In this document: positions 32,337 to 42,721 of the stretch, in pieces
How positions within the stretch are numbered: position 1 is the stretch's first letter
How the letters are laid out: every line of letters begins with the position of its first letter
Assembly: GCA_004556745.1 (NCBI GenBank)
Contig: SFFY01000006.1
Span: 4,778 to 68,777 of the forward strand
Reading direction: 5' to 3'
From: Bacteroidales bacterium
Lineage (GTDB): Bacteria > Bacteroidota > Bacteroidia > Bacteroidales > Bacteroidaceae
Length of the DNA: 64,000 bases
The notes under the pieces: generated by a model
The model's input: only the letters and a program-made list of their open reading frames with translations
The model's database searches: none
What the model was told of the DNA's origin: nothing
Position numbers and translations under genes: made by a program

Positions 32337-33473
32337 ATGCCTCCCTACTACCTCATCGAAGAAGACCTGCTCAGGCGTAACCTCACACTCATCAAAAGCA
32401 TTGCCGAGCGTGCCGGCGTGGAGTTTATCCTCGCTTTCAAGGCCTTTGCCCTTTGGAAAACCTTTCCCATATTCCGCGAATACATCTCCCACACCACAGC
32501 ATCGTCGCCCTATGAGGCGCGGCTTGCATTCGAGGAATTCGGTTCTAAGGCACACACCTATTCCCCGGCATACGAAGAGGACACTTTCGGAGACATCGTG
32601 AAGTATAGCAGTCACATCTCGTTCAACTCGCTCACGCAATACGAACGCTTCGCGCACCGCGCCATCGCCGAAGGCGTGTCGTGCGGCCTGCGCATCAATC
32701 CCGAGTACAGCGAGATAGAGACAGAACTCTATAACCCCTGCGCCCCCGGCTCGCGCTTCGGCATCACCGCCGACAAAATGCCGGAAGTCTTGCCCGAAGG
32801 CGTTGAAGGTTTCCATTGCCACTGCCACTGCGAAAGCACGTCGTACGCCTTAGAGCATACCTTGGAGCATATAGAAAGCAAGTTCGGTAAATGGCTGGAC
32901 AAAATCAAATGGCTTAACCTCGGCGGCGGGCACCTCGTGACGCGCAAGGACTACGACACCGAGCACCTCATCAGCCTGCTCAAAGCCCTGCGGCAGAGAC
33001 ATCCCAACCTTAACATCATTCTCGAACCAGGGTCGGCTTTCGCCTGGCAAACGGGGCCGCTGGTGAGCGAAGTGGTGGACATCGTGGAGAACAGCGGCAT
33101 AAAAACCGCCCTGCTCAACGTGAGTTTCACCTGCCACATGCCCGACTGCCTCGAAATGCCTTACCACCCCGCCGTGCGCGGCGCAGAAACGCTCGCCGAC
33201 GAAGCGGCGGACGGATTGGAAACGGCAGAAAACGTCTATCGCCTTGGCGGCAACTCCTGCCTCTCGGGCGACTATATGGGTTATTGGCGGTTTGCAAAGC
33301 CGCTGCACGTGGGCGACACCGTTATCTTCGAGGACATGATACATTATACGACCGTAAAGACAAATATGTTCAACGGCATTCCCCACCCCGCCCTTGCCAT
33401 AAAGCGCAGCAACGGCACGATAGAAACGCTTCGCACTTTCCGTTACGAAGATTACCGTGACAGAATGGACTGA
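32337..33473 (+). CDS. nspC: Carboxynorspermidine decarboxylase
   Basis: 378 residues. A PLP-dependent alanine-racemase-type barrel with the Schiff-base lysine in FILAFKAFALW, the GLRINPEYSEIE segment, HCHCESTSYALEHTLEHIES and the C-terminal catalytic GGNSCLSGDYMG. It decarboxylates carboxyspermidine/carboxynorspermidine to make spermidine or norspermidine, the usual route in gut Bacteroidetes. The partner dehydrogenase is not in this window. It is followed by the OPT transporter gene after 39 nt. Confidence 0.94.
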   Translation: MPPYYLIEEDLLRRNLTLIKSIAERAGVEFILAFKAFALWKTFPIFREYISHTTASSPYEARLAFEEFGSKAHTYSPAYEEDTFGDIVKYSSHISFNSLTQYERFAHRAIAEGVSCGLRINPEYSEIETELYNPCAPGSRFGITADKMPEVLPEGVEGFHCHCHCESTSYALEHTLEHIESKFGKWLDKIKWLNLGGGHLVTRKDYDTEHLISLLKALRQRHPNLNIILEPGSAFAWQTGPLVSEVVDIVENSGIKTALLNVSFTCHMPDCLEMPYHPAVRGAETLADEAADGLETAENVYRLGGNSCLSGDYMGYWRFAKPLHVGDTVIFEDMIHYTTVKTNMFNGIPHPALAIKRSNGTIETLRTFRYEDYRDRMD

Positions 33474-33512
33474 CAACCCGATACACAATATTATATATAT
33501 AGACACAGAAAA

Positions 33513-35474
33513 ATGAAAGAAACCAACCTCCCTGAAAATGCCTTCCGCGAACTGAAAGAAGGCGAACAGTACGAACCGCTGATGAAGCCCGGACGCACTT
33601 ACCGCGAGGTAACGCCGTGGTCGATATTCTGGGGATTGCTCATGGCCGTGATCTTCTCCGCCGCAACGGCTTACCTCGGTCTAAAAGTGGGGCAAGTGTT
33701 TGAAGCCGCCATTCCCATCACGATTATCGCCGTTGGCCTCTCCGGCGCGACGCACCGCAAAGACCCGCTCGGCGAGAACGTCATTATCCAAAGCATCGGC
33801 GCCTGCTCGGGCATGATTGTGGCCGGCGCCATCTTCACCCTGCCCGCGCTCTACATACTCCAAAACAAATATCCCGACCTTACGGTCAACTTCATGCAGG
33901 TGTTCCTCGCCTCTCTTCTGGGCGGCGTGCTCGGTATCCTGTTCCTCATACCTTTCCGCAAGTATTTCGTGAAAGATATGCACGGAAAATATCCTTTCCC
34001 CGAGGCGACCGCCTCCACGCAGGTGCTGCTGTCGGGCGAGAAGAGCGGCAACCAGACGATGCCGCTGCTCGTGGCTGGTCTGATCGGCGGACTGTATGAC
34101 TTTGCCGTGGCTTCTTTCGGCGCGTGGACGGAGAACTTCACGAGCCGCGTCACGGAATTCAGCGCCATGCTTACGGAAAAGACAAAAGTGCTGTTTAGCA
34201 TCAACACAAGCGCGGCACTCCTCGGCATGGGCTACATCGTAGGCCTGAAATACGCCGCGATTATCTGCGCCGGTTCGGTGCTCGTGTGGTGGCTTATCGT
34301 TCCCGGCATCGCCTTCATCTTCCCCGACCTCGAAGTGACGGCCGGCGTAACGGCTGCCAGCGCTTCGGCCGAGCAACTCTTCTCTTACGCCAAGAGCATC
34401 GGCATTGGCGGCATCGCCATGGCGGGCATCATCGGTGTGGTGAAGAGCCGTGGCGTGATTAAGAGCGCGTTCGGTTTGATGGGCAAGGTGTTCCAAAAAG
34501 GCGGACAGGAAGAAGAAACGCAGCGCACGCAGAAAGACCTTTCGATGAAAATCATCGGCATCGGTTCGCTGCTCACCATCATCGCCACCGCCCTCTTCTT
34601 CTATTTCGACGTGATGAGCGGCAACCTGCTCTTCACGGTTGTGGGCATCGTCATCGTGGCCGTCATCGCCTTCCTCTTCACCACCGTTGCCGCCAACGCC
34701 ATCGCCATCGTAGGCTCCAACCCCGTAAGCGGCATGACGCTGATGACACTCATTCTCTCCTCTATCATCATGGTGCTCGTAGGCCTGAAAGGCACGGGCG
34801 GTATGGTGGCAGCCTTGATAATGGGCGGCGTGGTCTGCACCGCCCTGGCAAGCGCGGGCGCATTCATCACCGACCTCAAAATAGGCTACTGGCTCGGCAG
34901 CACGCCGAAGTATCAGGAAACTTACAAGTTCCTCGGCATCCTCGTTTCGGCAGCCACCGTGGGCGGTGTGATTATGATTTTGAACAAGGCTTACGGCTTC
35001 ACGCCCGACAACGCCGACGTTATGGCCGCTCCGCAGGCCCGCGCCATGGCTGCCGTGATTGAGCCGCTGATGTCTGGGCAAGGCGCGCCGTGGCTGCTCT
35101 ACGGCATCGGCGCAGTCATCGCCCTCGTGCTCAATGCCTGCGGCATCTCCGCCCTCGCATTCGCCCTCGGCATGTTCATTCCCTTGCAACTCAACCTGCC
35201 CCTCATCGTGGGCGGCGCAGTGAACTATTTCGTCACCACGCGCTCCAAGGACGCTGAGGTGAACCGCCAACGCGGCGAAAAGGGCACGCTCCTCGCCTCG
35301 GGCTTCATAGCCGGCGGCGCACTGATGGGCGTTGTCAGCGCGGCGTTGCAGTTTGGCGGCGTGCAACTCGCGCTCACCGAATGGACGCAGACGGCATGGG
35401 CTGAATGGCTCTCGCTGGCCATGTATGCCGCACTCATTATATATTTATATAAGGCCTCTTTGAAAATCAAATAA
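33513..35474 (+). CDS. OPT family oligopeptide transporter
   Basis: 653 residues with about 14-16 membrane helices. The family start EVTPWSIFWGLLMAVIFSAATAYLGLKVG and the NVIIQSIGACSGMIVAGAIFTLPALY segment are typical of bacterial OPT transporters. It takes up small peptides, or metal-chelate compounds in some members, by proton symport. It is co-oriented with nspC upstream and tamB 17 nt downstream. The substrate cannot be fixed from sequence. Confidence 0.93.
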   Translation: MKETNLPENAFRELKEGEQYEPLMKPGRTYREVTPWSIFWGLLMAVIFSAATAYLGLKVGQVFEAAIPITIIAVGLSGATHRKDPLGENVIIQSIGACSGMIVAGAIFTLPALYILQNKYPDLTVNFMQVFLASLLGGVLGILFLIPFRKYFVKDMHGKYPFPEATASTQVLLSGEKSGNQTMPLLVAGLIGGLYDFAVASFGAWTENFTSRVTEFSAMLTEKTKVLFSINTSAALLGMGYIVGLKYAAIICAGSVLVWWLIVPGIAFIFPDLEVTAGVTAASASAEQLFSYAKSIGIGGIAMAGIIGVVKSRGVIKSAFGLMGKVFQKGGQEEETQRTQKDLSMKIIGIGSLLTIIATALFFYFDVMSGNLLFTVVGIVIVAVIAFLFTTVAANAIAIVGSNPVSGMTLMTLILSSIIMVLVGLKGTGGMVAALIMGGVVCTALASAGAFITDLKIGYWLGSTPKYQETYKFLGILVSAATVGGVIMILNKAYGFTPDNADVMAAPQARAMAAVIEPLMSGQGAPWLLYGIGAVIALVLNACGISALAFALGMFIPLQLNLPLIVGGAVNYFVTTRSKDAEVNRQRGEKGTLLASGFIAGGALMGVVSAALQFGGVQLALTEWTQTAWAEWLSLAMYAALIIYLYKASLKIK

Positions 35475-35491
35475 AGGCAGAGAAAGAGCAT

Positions 35492-38400
35492 TTGAGAAAT
35501 AGTCTGAGAAATATTATACGCGTTACGATCGGTACACTCTTGACGGTGTACCTCGTAACGCTTTTTGTTTTTAATTTCTCACCCGCCCGCCGCTGGTTGG
35601 TCGATAAGACAGAAATTGGTTTGCAGGAATTGCTGCAGACAAAAGTTGAAATCGGGGACATCGAGGCAGGTCTTTTCAACCGCCTCTCGCTGAAAAACGT
35701 CACCGTCTACGACCAAAGCGGCAAGCAGATGCTCAAAGCGAAATTCATCTCCGCCAAAATAGAATGGCGGTCGCTCGTGAAAGATGCCGTGACACTGCGC
35801 ACCGTCTCCGTGCTCGACGGCGACTTCACGCTTTACAAGTCTGCGGAAGACCGTCCCGCCAACTTCCAATTCGTGCTTGACGCGTTTGCTTCGAAAGACA
35901 AGTCGAAACCCTCGAAACTCAACCTTGGCATCAACTCGCTCATACTGCGTCGCTGCCGGGTGCGCTACGACGAATACGCTAAACCCCGAACACCCCAAAC
36001 TTTCAACGCGGCACACATCGCTCTGAGCGCGATAGACGCGAACATCAGCCTGAAAAAACTCTCGACCGACAGTCTCAATCTCCGCGTTCGCCATTTGGCT
36101 GCAAAGGAACAATGCGGACTGGACTTGCGAGAACTGACCTTCATCGTACAGGCCAATAGGAAAGCCGCCCTTTTGAAGAACCTCAACATCGAGGTCGGCG
36201 GCTCCCACATTCGCCAATCCGAACTGCGCCTCACCTATGATGCTGTAAAGGACTGGGGCAACCTGTCCAACACGCTCTCTGCCACGGGTTCGCTGACTGA
36301 CATCACGGTGGCCACGGCCGACATCGCCCACTTCGTGCCCGCGCTCCGCCCATTGCCGCTCACGCTGTCGCTGTCGATGGACTACCGCATGCAGCCCCAG
36401 AGCGGCGAGTTCCGAAATATCAGCATCAAGGAAAGTGAGACGAACGCCTCCATCACGGGCGACTGCGCCCTTGCCTGGAACAAGTCAGGACTGCGCCGCG
36501 CCGACTTAACGCTGAAAAACGCCACCGCCACGCAGGGTCTTTTGAAGAAAATCTGCGAAGCATACATCAAGAACCCTGAGGTGCAGAAAAAGATTTTGCT
36601 CTGCGGAATTGCCACCCTCAACGCCCGTGCCGCCTACCGCCCCGACGGCGAAAGCACCGCCGATTTCGGCATTGCCACCGACGCGGGAGAGGCAAAGGGC
36701 ACGCTGGCTATGGTGGGAAAAGACATTAAGGGCAAAATCCGCATCAGCGGCCTCGACCTTGCGAAACTTATCGGCACGGACAAATTGCCGCAAAACCTTT
36801 CAGCGGAAATTAAAGGCAATGTCACACTGCCCGAAAAGGAGCAGCGCGTACCTGACCTGAACATTCAGGCCAATATCCTCAACGCCCAGAACAAAGACTA
36901 CGATTTACGCAACATCACTCTTAACGGCAAATGGCAAAAGGGACGCTTCCGCTTTGACCTAAAATCGGACAACTCGCCCGCCGCACTGCAATTAAACGGC
37001 AGCGGTTACTACGACGGCAAAACGGCCCGCGACCTCGCCCTCTCTGCCAACGTGGGCATGTTGCGCCCAGCCGTCCTCGGATTCCCCATCAAAGGGCGCG
37101 ATGCCAGCATCTCGGCGAAAATAGAAGCCGCGCTCGACCGCCTCACCGCTAATCAGCCGAAAGGGTTCCTGCAAATCAACGATTTCTATTTTGCCTACAA
37201 CGACAGCACGCCTTGCACCTTCAAAAATCTGCGCCTCGACGTGACACCCGACAAAAAAGGCAGCGACATCAGGCTCGGCAGCGATTTCCTCAACTTTACC
37301 TTCAACGGACAACTTTCCCTCCCGAAACTAAAAACCGCGTATGAGGACATACTCGCCGCCGCCCTGCCACAATTGCAAACGGCTAAGCGCCGCGCAACGC
37401 CCGAGTACGACTGGACATTTAGCGTAAGGCTCAAAAACACAGATTTCTTCAAGCACGTGCTACTCCTGCCCTTGGAAACGGAGGGCGACATAGCGGCCAA
37501 CGGCATTTTGCGCAACCACGCACGCTCGTCCTTCATTCAGGTACTCACCGACGGCATTGACTACAACGGGCAGAAGTTCAAAGATTTGCGCCTATTTGTG
37601 AAAGGAGAGAAAGACTCCTACAACTGCCTGCTGCAAACCGACCGCGCGCTCGGTGGCAGCAATTACAAATGGGTGGCAGAGTTGCAAACCGACAGCGGCA
37701 CGCTTTCCACCAACGTGCAATGGCGCAACCCGGAAGTCGCCAAGCATTTCGGTGAAATCGATCTCCTGACAGAGTTTTCAAAGGGTGCCTCGAACGAGAC
37801 AAAAATTTCTACGAAAGTAAATCCTACCCTCTTCACCATCGGCGACACAATATGGAGCATTGCCTCGGGGCTCGTGGAAGTGGAAGGCAAAACGGTGGAG
37901 ATAAATAACCTGCGCCTCAAGCACGACGACCAATGGCTGGCCGTCAGCGGTAAATTGGGCAAGGGCGAGAACGACTCCATCGTGGCACGGCTGAGCAAGA
38001 TTGACGTGGCGTACGTCCTCGGACTGGTGAATTTCCACACCGTTGAATTTACGGGACAAGCCACAGGACGCGCCGTTGTGAACGGCGACCTAAAAAATCC
38101 GCAGTTGAACGCTAAGATTAAGGTCGAAGACTTCCATTTCAACACGGGCTATATGGGCACGGCGCACATCTTGGGCGGCTGGAGCAAGGAGGAGGGACGC
38201 ATTAACCTCGACGCGCACATCGTGGAAGACGGCGTGGGCTATACGGACGTGCTTGGATTTGTGAGCCTTGCGGAGAAAGGCCTTGACCTCGACATTAAGA
38301 GCGAGCAGACGACGCTGCAATTTCTCAAACCCTACATCGGACATATCTTCACCAACCTCGACGGCCGCACTACGGGGCGCATGCGCCTGCACGGGCCGTT

Positions 38401-39937
38401 CAAGAAACTTGATTTCGAGGGTGAAGAAACGGCTTCGATAAGTGCACATCTCGACGTGACGGGCGTAGACTACACGCTCACCGAAGGTCGCGTCCACGTT
38501 CGCCCGGGTATTTTTGAGTTTGCCGATTTTAAGGTTGCCGACAAGACGGGCAAAGGCACGGGCATCGCCGCCGGAGCCTTGCATCACGAACATTTGAAAA
38601 ACTTGCGCTATGAGTTTGACCTCGATGTGAAAAATATGCTGCTCTACGACCGCCCCCGCGAGCACGACATGCCTTTCTACTCCACCGCCTACGGCACTGG
38701 CAAGGCAAAGATGAGCGGCCAATCGGGACTTTTCACCGCCGACATCGACATCACCACCGAGGCAGGCACCACGCTGACCTATCTCCTCGACACGCCCGAC
38801 ACGTATAGCGACACGCGCCTGCTGCAATTCACCTCACTTGACCCGAAGCCCTTTGCTTTTGAACCTTCCCCGGCCGACGCTCCCGCCGCACCGCAAGCGG
38901 AAAAGGAGGAAGAGAGCACCACGGACATTAAACTTAATTTCCAGGTCAATGTGAACGACCGCGCCCAACTGCGTGTCATCACCGACGACAATTCCGGCGA
39001 TAACATTCAAGTGCGCGGCTACGGCCCCATGCGTGCCACGTATTACAACAAAGGACGCTTCGAACTCTTCGGCACCTACAACGTGCAGCGCGGTACTTAC
39101 AAGATGTCGCTGCAAGACATCATTCGAAAGGATTTCACCTTGCAGCCGGGCGGCACGCTCGTTTTCACGGGCCCGCCCAGCGAGGGACGACTCAATTTCC
39201 AGGCTGCCTATATGGTGAACTCCGCTTCTTTGAGCGACCTGAACTTTGGTGCGGGCATGACAAACAACAGCGTGCGCGTGAACTGCCTGCTCAACATCAC
39301 GGGCCAGACCAAAGCCCCGCAGGTGTCCTTCGGCCTCGACTTCCCCACCCTCGGCGATGAGGAACGCCGCATGGTGATGGACGTTATCAACACGGAGGAA
39401 GACCTCAACCGCCAGTTCGTTTACCTGCTTGGCATCGGGCGATTTTATAACAGCAACTATGCCGCTCAGCAGCAGGCTGTGGGATTGTCGCAGTCGAACG
39501 TGGCGGCAAAATCTTTCCTTTCCAGCACGCTCACCAACCAACTCAACAACATTATCTCCAACGCCATGGGCGGTAACGCCAAATGGAGCATCGGCACAAA
39601 CATCAGCACGGGTCAGGTGGGCTGGAGCGATATGGAAATCGACGGGCTGCTGCAAGGTCGCCTGCTCAACGACCGCCTGCTCATCAACGGCAACTTCGGC
39701 TACCGCGACAACCCGATGTATGCCACGAACTTCGTGGGCGATTTCGATATACAATATTTACTCACGCCGAGCGGAAGCGTCAGCCTGAAAGCCTACTCGG
39801 AAACTAACGAGCGGTATTTCACAAAATCGTCGCTCACCACGCAAGGCATCGGCATCCAACTCAAACGCGACTTCTCCAACGTGCGCGACCTCTTCACGCC
39901 ACGCACAAAATGGCGCAAAAAGAAAGAGAATAAATGA
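35492..39937 (+). CDS. tamB: TamB/DUF490-family translocation and assembly protein, TTG start
   Basis: 1481 residues. The first internal Met is about 70 codons in, beyond the membrane anchor, and no upstream in-frame ATG exists, so the TTG at 35492 is the likely start. An N-terminal transmembrane anchor (about 8-28) is followed by a very long beta-rich region with AsmA-like start (VEIGDIEAGLFNRLSLKNVTVYD). The C-terminal DUF490 domain (about 1100-1470) has GYGPMRATYYNKGRFELFGTYNV and a SxLTNQLNNI segment. TamB-type proteins bridge the periplasm and help lipid transport or outer membrane protein insertion. Its stop overlaps the dnaG start (ATGA), so the two are coupled. Confidence 0.92.
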   Translation: MRNSLRNIIRVTIGTLLTVYLVTLFVFNFSPARRWLVDKTEIGLQELLQTKVEIGDIEAGLFNRLSLKNVTVYDQSGKQMLKAKFISAKIEWRSLVKDAVTLRTVSVLDGDFTLYKSAEDRPANFQFVLDAFASKDKSKPSKLNLGINSLILRRCRVRYDEYAKPRTPQTFNAAHIALSAIDANISLKKLSTDSLNLRVRHLAAKEQCGLDLRELTFIVQANRKAALLKNLNIEVGGSHIRQSELRLTYDAVKDWGNLSNTLSATGSLTDITVATADIAHFVPALRPLPLTLSLSMDYRMQPQSGEFRNISIKESETNASITGDCALAWNKSGLRRADLTLKNATATQGLLKKICEAYIKNPEVQKKILLCGIATLNARAAYRPDGESTADFGIATDAGEAKGTLAMVGKDIKGKIRISGLDLAKLIGTDKLPQNLSAEIKGNVTLPEKEQRVPDLNIQANILNAQNKDYDLRNITLNGKWQKGRFRFDLKSDNSPAALQLNGSGYYDGKTARDLALSANVGMLRPAVLGFPIKGRDASISAKIEAALDRLTANQPKGFLQINDFYFAYNDSTPCTFKNLRLDVTPDKKGSDIRLGSDFLNFTFNGQLSLPKLKTAYEDILAAALPQLQTAKRRATPEYDWTFSVRLKNTDFFKHVLLLPLETEGDIAANGILRNHARSSFIQVLTDGIDYNGQKFKDLRLFVKGEKDSYNCLLQTDRALGGSNYKWVAELQTDSGTLSTNVQWRNPEVAKHFGEIDLLTEFSKGASNETKISTKVNPTLFTIGDTIWSIASGLVEVEGKTVEINNLRLKHDDQWLAVSGKLGKGENDSIVARLSKIDVAYVLGLVNFHTVEFTGQATGRAVVNGDLKNPQLNAKIKVEDFHFNTGYMGTAHILGGWSKEEGRINLDAHIVEDGVGYTDVLGFVSLAEKGLDLDIKSEQTTLQFLKPYIGHIFTNLDGRTTGRMRLHGPFKKLDFEGEETASISAHLDVTGVDYTLTEGRVHVRPGIFEFADFKVADKTGKGTGIAAGALHHEHLKNLRYEFDLDVKNMLLYDRPREHDMPFYSTAYGTGKAKMSGQSGLFTADIDITTEAGTTLTYLLDTPDTYSDTRLLQFTSLDPKPFAFEPSPADAPAAPQAEKEEESTTDIKLNFQVNVNDRAQLRVITDDNSGDNIQVRGYGPMRATYYNKGRFELFGTYNVQRGTYKMSLQDIIRKDFTLQPGGTLVFTGPPSEGRLNFQAAYMVNSASLSDLNFGAGMTNNSVRVNCLLNITGQTKAPQVSFGLDFPTLGDEERRMVMDVINTEEDLNRQFVYLLGIGRFYNSNYAAQQQAVGLSQSNVAAKSFLSSTLTNQLNNIISNAMGGNAKWSIGTNISTGQVGWSDMEIDGLLQGRLLNDRLLINGNFGYRDNPMYATNFVGDFDIQYLLTPSGSVSLKAYSETNERYFTKSSLTTQGIGIQLKRDFSNVRDLFTPRTKWRKKKENK

Positions 39938-41868
39938 TTGATAGAAACACCATACAGCGCGTTATGGACGCGACCGACATAGTAGATGTCGTGCGCGACT
40001 ACGTGACGCTGCGCAAAACAGGTACATACTACAAAGGACTTTGCCCTTTCCACAACGAGAAAACGCCGAGTTTCACCGTTAGTCCCTCGCGGCAATACTG
40101 CAAATGCTTCTCTTGCGGCAAAGGCGGCAACGCGGTGCACTTCCTCATGGAAATAGAGCACCTCTCCTACCCTGAAGCCATCAAGCGCCTTGGTAAGCGT
40201 TATGGCATTGAGGTGATTGAGGAAGCGCAGAGCGAGGAAGAGCGCGAGGCCCGCAATGTACGCGAAGGCTTGTTCGTGCTTAACGAATGGGCGCGCGATT
40301 TCTTTGCCAACTATCTGCGGAGCAGTTCCGACGGTGTTGCGGTGGGCATGACCTATTTCCGCTCACGCGGCTTCCGCGACGATATAATCAAGAAATTCCA
40401 ACTCGGCTTTGCACCCACGGAGCGCGATGCCCTTGCAAAGGCTGCGCTACAAAAGGGTTATTCCAAAGAAGCCCTTACAAAGACCGGCCTTTGCTACGCT
40501 TCGGAAGACGGTAAACTCATCGACCGCTTCCACGGCCGCGTCATCTTTCCCGTCCACACCGTGTCGGGCCGCGTGGTTGCTTTCGGCGGTCGCATACTCT
40601 CTGCAAAAAAGGGCAATATGGCGAAATACGTCAATTCGCCCGAAAGCGAGATTTACAGCAAGAGCCGCGAACTTTACGGCCTGTTCCAGTCGCGCAGCAG
40701 CATTGCCCGCGAGGATTGCTGCTACCTTGTGGAGGGTTACACCGATGTGATTTCGATGCACCAGAGCGGCATTGAAAATGTCGTGGCTTCTTCGGGCACG
40801 TCCCTCACCACTGGGCAGATTCACCTGCTGCGCCGCTTCACCAAAAACATCACGGTACTCTACGACGGCGACAGCGCGGGCATCAAGGCCAGTCTGCGCG
40901 GTATCGACATGCTGCTCGAAGAGGGCATGAACGTGAAAGTGCTGCTGTTGCCCGACGGCGAAGACCCCGACTCGTTTGCACGCGGCCGCAACGCGCAGCA
41001 ATACCGCGACTACATCAACGCCCACCAAACCGACTTCATCAAATTTAAGACCAACCTGCTGCTCAGCGAGTGCGGCGACGACCCCATCAAGCGTGCAGGG
41101 CTTGTGACGGACATCGTGCGCAGCATCGCTGTTATTCCCAGCGAGATTGTGCGGCAGATGTACGCCCGCGAGTGCGCCGCCGCCATGAGCGTGAGCGAGG
41201 CCGTTATTGTGAGTGAAATCGCCAAGATGCGCCGCGACGGCAATGCGCAGGCACAAGCCGAAACGCCGCCGCCTGCCGAGACCGAAGCCGCCGAAGCGCT
41301 TACTGCTAAAACTCCCCCGCCTGCCGAGCAACAGGAAACGCTATCGCAGGAAGAACGCGCGCTATTGGCGCTAATCGTAAAATACGGCGAGCGCACGTTT
41401 GAGGGTTCGGAGGGCAAATGCCTGGCTGCTTTCATCCGCGATGAATTGGAGACCGACGGCCTCGGTTTCGCTTCCCCCATGGCACGCGCCATGCTCGAAG
41501 AGGTGACGCAGCACGCCGCCGAACCTGGTTGGCAATCTCTGCCCTATTTCCTCAAACATCCCGATGAGGGCATCAGTAAACTGGCGGGCGAACTTTCGGA
41601 AGAAAAATATCGCCTCACCGAACGCCAGCAAAGTACCTTCGTGGACGAAGGCAGCCGCCTCGGCGAACTATCCGCCCGCCTGCTCCTTGACTTCAAGCAA
41701 GGCTTTGTGCGCGAGCAGATGAAATTGGTGATGCAAAAGATCCGCCAACTCAATCCACAAACCGACGCCGATGCGCTCCGCGCGCTCATGCAGCAATACA
41801 TCGACCTCTCGAATGTGGAACGGCAACTCGCGCCGCTTATCGGCGACCGCGTCTTTTCGGTAAAATAA
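39934..41868 (+). CDS. dnaG: DNA primase
   Basis: 644 residues. The N-terminal CHC2 zinc-binding domain has CPFHNEKTPSF and CKCFSCGKGGNAVHFLM. The catalytic core contains the Toprim motifs YLVEGYTDVISM and LYDGDSAGIKAS. The C-terminal region (about 430-640) is a helicase-interaction-type helical domain after a Pro/Ala/Glu-rich linker. It makes RNA primers for replication. The start codon overlaps the end of tamB by 4 nt, an unusual pairing of an envelope gene and a replication gene. Confidence 0.97.
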   Translation: MIDRNTIQRVMDATDIVDVVRDYVTLRKTGTYYKGLCPFHNEKTPSFTVSPSRQYCKCFSCGKGGNAVHFLMEIEHLSYPEAIKRLGKRYGIEVIEEAQSEEEREARNVREGLFVLNEWARDFFANYLRSSSDGVAVGMTYFRSRGFRDDIIKKFQLGFAPTERDALAKAALQKGYSKEALTKTGLCYASEDGKLIDRFHGRVIFPVHTVSGRVVAFGGRILSAKKGNMAKYVNSPESEIYSKSRELYGLFQSRSSIAREDCCYLVEGYTDVISMHQSGIENVVASSGTSLTTGQIHLLRRFTKNITVLYDGDSAGIKASLRGIDMLLEEGMNVKVLLLPDGEDPDSFARGRNAQQYRDYINAHQTDFIKFKTNLLLSECGDDPIKRAGLVTDIVRSIAVIPSEIVRQMYARECAAAMSVSEAVIVSEIAKMRRDGNAQAQAETPPPAETEAAEALTAKTPPPAEQQETLSQEERALLALIVKYGERTFEGSEGKCLAAFIRDELETDGLGFASPMARAMLEEVTQHAAEPGWQSLPYFLKHPDEGISKLAGELSEEKYRLTERQQSTFVDEGSRLGELSARLLLDFKQGFVREQMKLVMQKIRQLNPQTDADALRALMQQYIDLSNVERQLAPLIGDRVFSVK

Positions 41869-41930
41869 CTCGAACAAGTTATCCACGAGTATTTTGGTCA
41901 ACGAATTAATTTTTTGCCCATGAAATGATT

Positions 41931-42110
41931 TTTTTTGCCCACGAATCTCACGAATCTTCACGAATCTTTGCTTTACGTTTTAATGGCGACCTTTTCGGTC
42001 GCACTAATCTCACTAATTTAATGATATTATTCGTGAAAATTCGTGCGACCGAAAAGGTCGCCATTAAATTCATTGAAAATGTTTCGTGTAGATTCGTGAG
42101 ATTCGTGGGC
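41931..42110. repeat. Inverted-repeat element, copy 2 (GCGACC/GGTCGC core)
   Basis: This fills the 332-bp gap after dnaG. Outer arms (TTTTTTGCCCACGAATCTC at the left, its near-complement at 42072-42106) enclose GGCGACCTTTTCGGTCGC (41985-42002) and its exact complement (42045-42062). Relative to copy 1 (1810-2030) the loop base changes G to T in one arm and C to A in the other, so pairing is preserved. Extra CCGTGGGCAAAAAAA fragments follow to about 42180. Confidence 0.87.
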
Positions 42111-42200
42111 AAAAAAAAATAATCTGAGGCTTAGGAAAAAATCATTCCGTGGGCAAAAAAAATATTCCGTGGAAAAAAAATAAATTTCAACCATAAATTT

Positions 42201-42716
42201 ATGTGCCAACAAACTATTCTCAATCCGCAGACGCTCGACCTCATACGCGTCTCAACGGAGTTTTGCAAATACATCGAGCAATGCGCCACGGCCGAAAAGC
42301 AAGAATTTTGCCGCGTGATGCTCGGACTCTTGCCCCTGCTTTATCTCAAAACACATCTTATCCCCGACGTGCCCGAAATGCCAGGCTGGAACGAAGAAGC
42401 CGTCACGGAGGACGACTATAATTTCGTGCGACAAAGCGTTGCTAAGGTATTGGGCGAGGACGATGACTACCTTGACGTGTTTGTAGAAGACTTCAAATAT
42501 TCCGACACACCTATACTCTGCACCGTCAGCGAGAACCTCGCCGACGTTTACCAGCCTGTGCGCAACCTCGTTGAGGTGTTCCGCCAGCAGTCCGACTGCG
42601 AAGAGGCACTGCAAACGGCACTTTACGACACGCTCGACCAATTCCGGCTTTCCTGGGGGCAAAAACTCTTGGGCGCCTTGCGCACGCTCCACGATGTTAC
42701 CGCAAAGACACTATAA
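42201..42716 (+). CDS. DUF5063 family protein
   Basis: 171 residues, cytoplasmic. It matches DUF5063 by FCKYIEQCATAEKQEFCRVMLGLLPLLYLKT, EDDYNFVRQSVAKVLGEDDDYLDVF and QKLLGALRTLH. Function is unknown; in Bacteroidetes the gene commonly sits next to a DEDD exonuclease, as it does here (5 nt gap). It starts a compact three-gene unit with the exonuclease and the RlmI-like methyltransferase. Confidence 0.8.
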   Translation: MCQQTILNPQTLDLIRVSTEFCKYIEQCATAEKQEFCRVMLGLLPLLYLKTHLIPDVPEMPGWNEEAVTEDDYNFVRQSVAKVLGEDDDYLDVFVEDFKYSDTPILCTVSENLADVYQPVRNLVEVFRQQSDCEEALQTALYDTLDQFRLSWGQKLLGALRTLHDVTAKTL

Positions 42717-42721
42717 CCCCA

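Noticed and set aside
33681..35366. 561-codon open frame on the minus strand, His/Glu/Ala-rich
   Set aside because: Antisense shadow of the OPT transporter gene.
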